This document shows positions 57,438 to 64,000 of a stretch of DNA of 64,000 bases, piece after piece (the stretch's first letter is position 1; the number at the start of each line of letters is the position of its first letter). The position numbers and the translations under genes are program-made. Source of the stretch: Geitlerinema sp. PCC 9228 (GTDB taxonomy: Bacteria > Cyanobacteriota > Cyanobacteriia > Cyanobacteriales > PCC-9228); contig NZ_LNDC01000135.1 of the NCBI RefSeq assembly GCF_001870905.1, positions 1-64,000 on the forward strand. The letters run 5' to 3'. The notes below the pieces were generated by a model. The model was given only the letters and a program-made list of their open reading frames with translations, was not told where the DNA came from and did not search any database.

Positions 57438-58259
57438 TTAGTTGGAATTCTGCTGGTCTTTTTCCTTTTCTTCTTGGGATTGTTTTTCCACGGCTTGCTG
57501 GATAATTTCTTTTTGTGTGCGCGGCACGATTGCTTCTAATTGAAACGAAGTTCTCAGTCTTGGGGTGGATCGTTCGGCAATGGTAATTTCTCCATTTTGC
57601 CAGGCCAAGCCCACTTCCAAGGTGTCCTGTTGTACTTCTACTGCGGGACTTTTGATTAACAGCAACGATTCCAGACGTTCTAGATTGCGAACAAAAGATT
57701 GTAGCTGCTCGAAAGTTCCTTCCATAGTCACGGAATACACTTTCCGTTTCAGCTTGCCTGGTGCCCAACTTCCCAAGGACATATCATTGGCAGGAATCCC
57801 CTGCAAGCCACTTTCGGGGGTAAACTCAACCAGCTGCAATTGTTCGGCTTCGCTATCGATGGTTGCATTTTGCTGGGCAATGATATTGTTGATATCGAAC
57901 AATAAAGTAGATAGGGTTTCTCGTCTGGTAAACAGGGAAGCTACGATAGCTTGCTGGCGCAGAGCTTGTTCCTTTTGCTCTTCCAATTCTTGCATGTTTT
58001 TCAGCAGTTCCCTTTGACGTTCGATGCTATTTTCTGCCTTTTGAATTTGCCCTTTAAGCTGCCTTTTTTCTTCCAGGGCAGGTTGTAACATGGACAGGAA
58101 CACCCATACGCCTATCCCCAAACCAAGGACGCCACCTAAAAGGCCCAGGGCACCGATGGGAACGGCAAATCCTAAAATGTTAACTTTGCCGGCAGCGTCT
58201 TCTTCCTCTTCTTCAAACTCTTCTTCCTCGACGGGAATGTACTCATCACTAGCTGTCAT
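57438..58259 (-). CDS. pilO: Type IV pilus assembly protein PilO
   Basis: Inner-membrane alignment-complex protein. 273 residues: an acidic N terminus with a run of Glu (about 8-20), one membrane helix (VPIGALGLLGGVLGLGIGVWVFLS, about 34-56), a coiled coil (about 60-110) and a ferredoxin-like periplasmic domain. It overlaps pilN by 11 bases. The assignment rests on architecture and position between pilN and pilQ. Confidence 0.88.
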   Translation of the reverse strand: MTASDEYIPVEEEEFEEEEEDAAGKVNILGFAVPIGALGLLGGVLGLGIGVWVFLSMLQPALEEKRQLKGQIQKAENSIERQRELLKNMQELEEQKEQALRQQAIVASLFTRRETLSTLLFDINNIIAQQNATIDSEAEQLQLVEFTPESGLQGIPANDMSLGSWAPGKLKRKVYSVTMEGTFEQLQSFVRNLERLESLLLIKSPAVEVQQDTLEVGLAWQNGEITIAERSTPRLRTSFQLEAIVPRTQKEIIQQAVEKQSQEEKEKDQQNSN

Positions 58260-59076
58260 CGCTAAATAACCCCTCTTGTTTCAGCGTTTCAATGCGCGCC
58301 ACGATGCCATCGGCACCATTTTCGCGAATTTCCGGTAGTAATTCATGCACCCGAGTATCGGTCAACCTGGTTTCTATTGTATATTCCACCACATCGGGCA
58401 GTTCGGTATCGTTAGGAATCGACTCATCCAAAAACTCTACATTGCTGGGATTGTCCGTTTTCTGAGCTTCCGTGAGGGAAGTTTGCTCTTTTTGAAAAAA
58501 TGGCGAGTCTTTCAACACCAACAGGAAGTCGTTTAACGTATCGTAGTTGGTTGCCGTTCCAGAAATTTCCAAATTCACAATTGGTTTGGGCTTAGCTTGT
58601 GGTTGCTCTTCTCCTTCTTTCTCTTTTTGGCTGTTGTTTGCGGGGGCTTCAGGTTGGATTTCGGTTTGTTCCACCATTTGAATGGTCACCCCAGCCATCG
58701 TGGCGCGATCGCGGAGTTCTTCCATCAGGGCGGACCAGGGTTTCACGTGGTCGAACACCGCTGCCATGGCTTCTGCCTCGTTCTGTAAAGCTTCGATTTG
58801 GGCTTGGGCGTTTTTCACCTCTTGCACCTTGCTTTCCAAAGCTGCCAAATCCCCTTGGATTTTTTCCAATTCTGTTTGCAGTCCGCTTTTCTGGTGGTTG
58901 ACCACTAACAAAGCCCCCAACATCAAAGCAGGAACAGCCAAACCAACGCTTGCCCCCCCAATGAGGAAGAGTTGATTGTTAGCAGATAGTTGAACGCCGC
59001 CACCAGATCGAGCTTTCACCAAATCGGGTCGGTAGTCGGGGCGGTCGTTCAGAAAATTAATATCAATACTATACAT
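58249..59076 (-). CDS. pilN: Type IV pilus assembly protein PilN
   Basis: Inner-membrane partner of PilM and PilO. 275 residues. The cytoplasmic N terminus MYSIDINFLNDRPDYRPDL contains the conserved IN-x-LP-like PilM-binding motif (INFLNDR). One membrane helix (about 40-60, GASVGLAVPALMLGALLVV) is followed by a coiled coil and a ferredoxin-like domain. It starts seven bases after the pilM stop. Confidence 0.9.
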   Translation of the reverse strand: MYSIDINFLNDRPDYRPDLVKARSGGGVQLSANNQLFLIGGASVGLAVPALMLGALLVVNHQKSGLQTELEKIQGDLAALESKVQEVKNAQAQIEALQNEAEAMAAVFDHVKPWSALMEELRDRATMAGVTIQMVEQTEIQPEAPANNSQKEKEGEEQPQAKPKPIVNLEISGTATNYDTLNDFLLVLKDSPFFQKEQTSLTEAQKTDNPSNVEFLDESIPNDTELPDVVEYTIETRLTDTRVHELLPEIRENGADGIVARIETLKQEGLFSDDS

Positions 59077-59083
59077 ACTGGTT

Positions 59084-60202
59084 TTATACCTCCCGTAACC
59101 CTAAACCCAGTACCACACCCATACTGGGTCTTTGTATGAGGGGAATTGACTCTTCGTCTACGTCCAAAGACAGGGTTTCAATCGGATCGATACGACTAGT
59201 GGGTAGGCTCAGACGCTGCATCAAATATTCATCCAGCTGACCCACAACGCTACCCGGTCCGGCTAATAACAATTGTGCCACTTCCAAACCATCGGTTTGG
59301 TTGAGATAAAAATCAATCGAACGCCGCAGTTCGTCGCTCAATTCTTGCAATACTTTTAGCATAGCTGCTGTATCGGGACTGGTCCCCCCCATACTCATGC
59401 CCATTATATCGGTTGGATTGTCGGGTATGGTCATTTCCTGCAGCTTTTCCAAACTGCGAGTAGGGGGTAAATCGGCAGCTTCTAAGACAGCACTGTTGAT
59501 ATGGTAACCGCCAATGGGAATAGTGCGGGAAAATTGCGGCACGCCATCGACGGCAATGGTGATTTCCGTACTGTCAAAGGCAATATCAGTAACAATAACG
59601 GCTTCCTGGGGGGTAAATTGCTGCAGTTGTTCGCGAATGGTACGCAACAGGGAAAAACTACTAACCTCCAGCACATCAATTTTTAACCCCGCCTCTGTAA
59701 ACGTATCGATATAAGTTTGGGTAATATCCTTGCGGGTAGCCACCAGCAAAACTTGCACCTTTTCGGTGCCATCTTCATCGACCAAAGGCTGTCCGTCAAT
59801 GGGAATCAATTTCTGATAGTCCAAATCGGCTTCTTCCCGAGGAAAGGGGAGATATAAACCTGCTTCCTGATTCATAAAATCGCGTAACTCCCGCTCGTCG
59901 TCCAGTTCTGCGGGAACAAGGATGGAACGAATGGTAGCCCCTTGTACGGGAATGGCTGTGGCTACCTGGCGGTCTTTAATTTGATATTCCGCCAGTACTT
60001 CGTCAATGAGTTCTGCCATGGTAGGCGGGTCAGCAATTTGTCCGTCGGCAAAGGCGTCTTCTGGCACCTCTTCAGTGTATACCTGGGCTTTGAGACGGTT
60101 GCTCTGTCGTTGCAGTTTGGCGATATTCAGCCGGTCGGGGGCGAGTTCGATGCCAATGCCGGGCTTGCGTCTCGATAAAAGGCCTTTAAAAAAGTTCACC
60201 AT
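59084..60202 (-). CDS. pilM: Type IV pilus assembly protein PilM
   Basis: Actin-like cytoplasmic ATPase-fold protein of the pilus machine. 372 residues from the ATG at 60202 (MVNFFKGLLSRRKPGIGIELAP); the frame is open 60 codons upstream without similarity. Visible features: the first phosphate region GIGIELAPDRLNIAKL, EAVIVTDIAFDSTEITIAVDG for the second, and LLLAGPGSVVGQLDEYL. It heads the pilM-N-O-Q operon. Confidence 0.92.
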   Translation of the reverse strand: MVNFFKGLLSRRKPGIGIELAPDRLNIAKLQRQSNRLKAQVYTEEVPEDAFADGQIADPPTMAELIDEVLAEYQIKDRQVATAIPVQGATIRSILVPAELDDERELRDFMNQEAGLYLPFPREEADLDYQKLIPIDGQPLVDEDGTEKVQVLLVATRKDITQTYIDTFTEAGLKIDVLEVSSFSLLRTIREQLQQFTPQEAVIVTDIAFDSTEITIAVDGVPQFSRTIPIGGYHINSAVLEAADLPPTRSLEKLQEMTIPDNPTDIMGMSMGGTSPDTAAMLKVLQELSDELRRSIDFYLNQTDGLEVAQLLLAGPGSVVGQLDEYLMQRLSLPTSRIDPIETLSLDVDEESIPLIQRPSMGVVLGLGLREV

Positions 60203-60565
60203 AGTTGTTTCAATATCCAGATTCTCAGAACAACGAGCGGAAAACATCTGGCCATCTATCTTGCCATCTGGCCACCAACGAAAGAGAAGATGGGCTTTTT
60301 TGAAGGGATGGCAGGGGGGATGGTTTGGTGGAACTACCTGGTTGACCCGAGTACCCTGGAGGCATTGCATCGGTGAATTCAAGCTGTGGTGGTTCCCTAT
60401 TGGTCGATTTTTTGTAGCGTCCAGGGTTCATCTAGATGCACCTACTTATAAAAAAGGGTACCCGAGGGGATGGGGCGATCGCTACTGGCAGCTGGTGGAT
60501 TTTCCCGCCGTCAACCCACACTGGCGATCGCCAGTTAAGGATCGGCCAGTCAGCCCCAGCAAACA
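60203..60565. other. Non-coding stretch between folC and pilM
   Basis: 360 bases that hold the pilM promoter and the end of the folC transcript region. Two GCGATCGC octamers lie near 60477 and 60523, with CTGGCGATCGCCAG near 60520-60533 as a 14-base palindrome. No gene recognised. Confidence 0.5.
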
Positions 60566-61846
60566 CTAAGATTTCGGCGGTGCCAGGTGGGAAAAGAAGT
60601 ACCCCAACAAGTATAGGGAACCGCACAAAACCACCAAATCTTCTTCGCTCTTTTCTTCGCTGGCTGTGGCGGCGGATAGAGCTGGGAACAAATCGGTTTC
60701 GCTACGTACCGATCGCAGTTGGGGTTGAATTTGTTGGGCGAGGGCAGCCAATTCCGATGGTGAGGCACTGCTGTGGGCGGGAACGGGGACCAAAAACAAG
60801 CGATCGCCCGGTCGCAGTAGGGTTTGAAAAATGCCTTCGTGGTCTTTAGTGGAGAGCATCCCCATGACCCAGCTAACCGAGGGCGGGGATTGTTGGTCGA
60901 TAAACCCCCGCAAGGCTGTTGCTGCTTCGCGATTGTGGGCACCGTCTACAAGCAAGCTCTGCTGCTGGTACGTTACCCATTGAATCCGCCCCAACAGCCT
61001 CGTTTTGGCCATGCCCTCGGCAATGGCGGTATCGGAGATGGTCCATCCTTGCTGGCGTAAAATTTGTAAAGTTGCGATCGCGAGGGCAGCGTTGGACCGC
61101 TGCATGTCTCCTAGCAGGGGCAGCCGATAGGAGATGCCATGGGAGCAAACCAAAGGTGGATGGTTGCCGTCGTTTTCATTGCTAACAGGAACCGCTGCTG
61201 GCGGAAACACCGCCGGACATTCCAGTTCGGCAATTTTTTGCTTAACTACAGCCATAGCGGATTCGGGTAGCTGCCCCACCACAACCGGACATTTGGGTTT
61301 GAGAATGCCAGCTTTTTCTGAGGCGATCGCGGCGAGGGTATTTCCCAATCGTTGCCAGTGTTCCCAACTAATGGAAGTAATCACTGTTGCGAGGGGATGG
61401 GCACAGACGTTGGTGGCATCCAGCCGACCTCCCAACCCCACTTCTATAACCGCCACATCTACCTTTTCGCTAGCAAAATACAACCAAGCTGCTGCCGTTA
61501 GCACTTCAAATTGGGTAGGAGATTCCCCATCGGCAGGAATTGCTGCTTCTACCCGAGAGAGCATTTGCTGTAATTGCGATTCGGAAATGGGTTGTTCGTT
61601 GAGGCAGATCCGTTCGGTCCAATCGAGCAAATGCGGGGAAATGTAGCGTCCGACTCGATAGCCAGCAGCGGTTAAAACCGCCGAGAGGTAGGCACAAACC
61701 GAGCCTTTGCCGTTGCTACCAGCCACGTGAATAATGGGAACCTGCTGCTGGGGGTTTCCCAGTGCCGCCAGCAAGTGTTGGATTCTTTCCAAGCCGAGAT
61801 GAATCCCAAAGCGTTCGAATTTTTGCAGGATAGCGTCAATCGTCAT
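60566..61846 (-). CDS. folC: Folylpolyglutamate / dihydrofolate synthase
   Basis: Adds glutamate to dihydropteroate and folates. 426 residues. The ATP P-loop is VAGSNGKGSVCAYLSAVL near residues 42-59. Other Mur-ligase-family features: IEVGLGGRLDATNV near 136-149, ISWEHWQRLGNTLAAIASEKAGI, and LVDGAHN near 296. It matches FolC in length. It stands alone on the - strand. Confidence 0.95.
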   Translation of the reverse strand: MTIDAILQKFERFGIHLGLERIQHLLAALGNPQQQVPIIHVAGSNGKGSVCAYLSAVLTAAGYRVGRYISPHLLDWTERICLNEQPISESQLQQMLSRVEAAIPADGESPTQFEVLTAAAWLYFASEKVDVAVIEVGLGGRLDATNVCAHPLATVITSISWEHWQRLGNTLAAIASEKAGILKPKCPVVVGQLPESAMAVVKQKIAELECPAVFPPAAVPVSNENDGNHPPLVCSHGISYRLPLLGDMQRSNAALAIATLQILRQQGWTISDTAIAEGMAKTRLLGRIQWVTYQQQSLLVDGAHNREAATALRGFIDQQSPPSVSWVMGMLSTKDHEGIFQTLLRPGDRLFLVPVPAHSSASPSELAALAQQIQPQLRSVRSETDLFPALSAATASEEKSEEDLVVLCGSLYLLGYFFSHLAPPKS

Positions 61847-62053
61847 GGAGGAGAAAAAACCATCGGTCGGTATCTATTGCCTAACCAATATACTCCATTG
61901 ACGCCCCTGTGGATGCTTCCAGTCTGAGTGCGGATGTGCGATCGCTTTTCGATAACCCAAAAAATTTAAATCCCACACCAAACGGGTATCGATTGGTATG
62001 GGACAAAGTGTTTCGGAATTGTTTATATAGTTAAAAATGGCATGAAACTAGCT

Positions 62054-62725
62054 TTAACAAGCTCCTTCTTTGGTCAAGACGACGCCAATCGTTTTCAAGA
62101 TTAACTTCAGATCGTAGGCGAGCGACCATTTTTTCTGATAGTTCAAATCCATTTTGACAATGTCGTTGAAGTTGGTTACTTGAGAGCGACCGTTGACTTG
62201 CCACTCGCCAGTAATTCCTGGTTTAACCTCCAAACGCTGCCAGTGAAAATGGCTGTATTTACTGACTTCATCTAAAGTTGGCGGCCGGGTACCCACCAGA
62301 CTCATGTCTCCTTTTAAAACATTCCAAAACTGAGGAAACTCATCGAGGCTGGTTTTGCGGAGAATTTTACCCGCCGGTGTTATGCGGGGGTCTTCGTTGT
62401 TTTTAAAGATGTGCCCGTTGGCTTGGTTTTGCACTTTATGTTTGAGCTGGTCGGCGTTGACCACCATGGAACGAAATTTCCAAATACGGAAGGGCTTGCC
62501 TCGCCAACCGCAGCGCATTTGCGAGTAGAAGATGGGACCCGGACTGTATATCTGGATGGCGATCGCAATGGGGATTAAGGCGATCGCAGTTAGCGTTAAG
62601 CCGACTAAAGCACCGACGATATCGATGGCACGTTTGGCAGGGCTAAGTACAGCTGGGTGGATCGACCGCTGGTGGGATGGTGCGGACAACCACTGTTGGC
62701 TGTTGAGGGATACATCATTGCCCAT
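62054..62725 (-). CDS. Undecaprenyl-phosphate sugar transferase
   Basis: Starts polysaccharide synthesis by transferring a sugar phosphate to a lipid carrier. About 223 residues from the ATG at 62725; GTG at 62755 and TTG at 62779 are longer alternatives, and the TTG would lie against the IS605-like left end. One membrane helix (IDIVGALVGLTLTAIALIPIAIAIQIYSPGPIFY, about 32-65) precedes the bac_transf domain with RIWKFRSM, KTSLDEFPQFWNVLKGDMSLVGTRPP and EVKPGITGEWQVNGRS. WbaP/CpsE-type. No glycan cluster is beside it. Confidence 0.9.
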   Translation of the reverse strand: MGNDVSLNSQQWLSAPSHQRSIHPAVLSPAKRAIDIVGALVGLTLTAIALIPIAIAIQIYSPGPIFYSQMRCGWRGKPFRIWKFRSMVVNADQLKHKVQNQANGHIFKNNEDPRITPAGKILRKTSLDEFPQFWNVLKGDMSLVGTRPPTLDEVSKYSHFHWQRLEVKPGITGEWQVNGRSQVTNFNDIVKMDLNYQKKWSLAYDLKLILKTIGVVLTKEGAC

Positions 62726-62777
62726 AGAAGCTGGAACTTTAGAGGTAGTAATCACGGAAAATCTCCGATACGTTTGC

Positions 62778-63130
62778 AAGCCCTGTCGCTTTTAGCGCCG
62801 GGAGGAAAAACGAACGGCGACTAAAGTTGCCTTCCCCACGCCCACTGAGAGCGAAAAGAGGTGCAGTTTCCGCTCTTTCGGTGTTAGAGCCGGAATCGCC
62901 TCCCCGGCACAGCGTTATGTTTTTCTTGCCCATGTTTTTAGGGCTGGTCGAGCTAACGGCATGGCCTTCCCCCTGGTAGGGCGGTTGAACCGTTAACGGC
63001 AGGGCAACAAACACCGAAAGTATTTGTAGGTGCCATGACCCTAAAAACGTAGCCCCCAAAGGGCGAAGGGCTGGTCAGCTCCCTGAAGCTGGAGGCATGA
63101 AGCCCCAGTACTTCAGCCGGGGGTGCTGAC
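62778..63130 (+). mobile_element. Non-autonomous IS200/IS605-like element
   Basis: Starts with the same left-end block found before the tnpB pseudogene (matching bases 62780-62812), then a palindromic hairpin GGCGACTAAAGTTGCC (62817-62832). It ends with two hairpins: CTCCC...GGAG (about 63080-63094) and CCCC...GGGG (63103-63122) followed by TGCTGAC. The interior (about 62940-63100) is GC-rich and structured, as expected of a TnpB guide-RNA scaffold. No tnpA or tnpB coding sequence lies inside; the 106-residue frame on the - strand is an incidental open frame. The boundaries are approximate. Confidence 0.5.
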
Positions 63131-63604
63131 GGCTTTCGGCAGGTTTTCCTTTCACGTACTGTCTTTTCCCTGTACTATACCCAATGGCTGCCCCTACTGT
63201 GGGGTCTCACCGGCAAGGTTTGCAAAAACTTTAAAAAAGATTGCGACTTCGTAAAATTCTCCTAATCCTTACAAGGGATTTGGTATATTTCCTTACTTTC
63301 ACCACCGGCCATCGCTATCCGGGGAAATACTTAAAATTGGGCACGAGATGTGGGATAGAAATTTCCCTTGGGACTAACAATTTCAGGGATTATACGTAGG
63401 AATGCCAAAATCCAAACAACCCACCTTGTCCCTAAATTCTGGAAGCAAGTTGCTAGAACTTTGCTAGCCACCAACCCCCCAAACGCGATCGCTATAACCT
63501 CTTAGAAAAAGCATTTACCTCAGTTGCACTCTTGTTTTCCCACCTTTTGAAGAATATTACTGTTTTGCGATTGACGAATAAAAGCCTCTTTGATTTCTAG
63601 ATAC
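63131..63604. other. Non-coding stretch between the mobile element and the last gene
   Basis: About 470 bases, AT-rich in the second half. A small hairpin CCCCTAC...GTGGGG lies near 63195-63208. No gene recognised. Confidence 0.5.
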
Positions 63605-64000
63605 CTATTTTTCCGATACTTCAGAATATATCTGAGCGGGCAAAGGCTCTTGTAGCTTTTGATAGCTATTTTTAATTGCTGAATGGAAATATTTTCTCCA
63701 CAGCGTTGCTACTTGTAAATTCAGGCGGTAGGTACCTTCCTCGCGATCGCGCTCAAACAGAGGCAAATCGCGCACCTGTAGCTGTTGCAGAGTTTCGCGG
63801 GAAGCCGGCGTCAACCAAAGCTCGTCCTCACCATCGGGAAACAAACCATCCGGCCAGCGATTTTCCAACAAACGTTCCAAGCGATCGCCCACCGCCACCA
63901 CAGGAATTCCCCGCTGTTGCAGCCACTGAAAAATTTGCGATTGGGTCAAGCAACTCTTTGGCACCCGATCGAGAGAAGCGCGAGTCAAAACATCCAGCAA
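63605..64000 (-). CDS. Unrecognised protein, 3' part of gene
   Basis: At least 131 residues; the frame stays open to the window edge, so the true start probably lies outside. The visible C-terminal part is soluble and charged, with RGIPVVAVGDRLERLLENRWPDG near its start and a final YSEVSEK. I recognise no family. It is divergent from the mobile element. Confidence 0.55.
   Translation of the reverse strand: MLDVLTRASLDRVPKSCLTQSQIFQWLQQRGIPVVAVGDRLERLLENRWPDGLFPDGEDELWLTPASRETLQQLQVRDLPLFERDREEGTYRLNLQVATLWRKYFHSAIKNSYQKLQEPLPAQIYSEVSEK

Noticed and set aside
62739-63059. 106-residue open frame on the - strand inside the IS605-like element
   Set aside because: Its translation shows no TnpA, TnpB or other family motif and it crosses the hairpins of the left end.
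62778-63130. First reading of this block as a guide RNA on the - strand
   Set aside because: The same block lies upstream of the tnpB fossil on the + strand, so it must be a left end, and the guide-RNA side must be at the other end on the + strand.
1-64000. CRISPR array, prophage or rRNA operon
   Set aside because: No regularly spaced direct repeats, no phage structural or integrase genes and no rRNA signature sequences were seen.

Overview
The window is a piece of a cyanobacterial chromosome. The evidence is psbZ, carboxysome shell genes of the CcmK3/CcmK4 type, a CURT1/CAAD thylakoid-curvature protein, Ycf46, a SigC-like sigma factor, a FurA-like regulator, the psbZ-ribH pairing, and the octamer GCGATCGC (HIP1) scattered throughout. 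I cannot name the species. No rRNA, prophage, CRISPR array or intact insertion sequence is visible.

Layout. (1) About 0.1-17.5 kb is a nearly complete ribosomal protein supercluster on the + strand: L4, L23, L2, S19, L22, S3, L16, L29, S17, L14, L24, L5, S8, L6, L18, S5, L15, SecY, Adk, IF-1, L36, S13, S11, RpoA, L17, TruA, L13, S9, L31 and RF1. S14 and L30 are missing from their usual bacterial places, which is normal for cyanobacteria. Two spacers in it (infA-rpmJ and rpsM-rpsK) are unusually long and structured. (2) 17.6-19.4 kb holds psbZ, ribH, tRNA-Gly(GCC) with a near-consensus promoter, and a CAAD-domain protein. (3) 19.9-28.8 kb is a signalling block: a 1594-residue hybrid histidine kinase with an ethylene-receptor-type membrane domain, a REC-GGDEF diguanylate cyclase directly behind it, a DUF1614 membrane protein, a D-2-hydroxyacid dehydrogenase and a second GGDEF protein. 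(4) 29.2-34.3 kb holds ccmK3-ccmK4, tRNA-Pro(CGG), lipA, a group 2 sigma factor and fur. (5) 34.3-42.1 kb, mostly - strand, holds envelope-type proteins, Ycf46, then the rpmH-rnpA-PH-yidC-jag-yceD string and a DUF2808 protein. (6) 42.9-51.5 kb holds the three-gene transhydrogenase pntAA-pntAB-pntB, a small zinc-ribbon-like protein, a membrane J-domain protein, miaB, a GH57 glycosidase, an Nfu protein and a ribbon-helix-helix-like protein. (7) 51.5-64 kb holds a decayed tnpB, a flavoprotein without redox cysteines, HU, the type IV pilus genes pilM-N-O-Q, folC, a sugar transferase, a short non-autonomous IS200/IS605-like element and the end of an unrecognised gene.

Most interesting points. The hybrid kinase keeps the ETR1 copper/ethylene residues Asp, Tyr, Ile, Cys and His, all at a constant +10 offset, and it is followed after 25 bases by a diguanylate cyclase; together they look like an ethylene- or copper-responsive c-di-GMP module. 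Its first receiver domain has lost the phospho-acceptor Asp. A tnpB pseudogene is readable across frameshifts at 51.7-52.3 kb. The hairpin block just upstream of it recurs at 62.8 kb at the start of a roughly 350-bp element that has no transposase gene and may carry a TnpB-type guide RNA scaffold.
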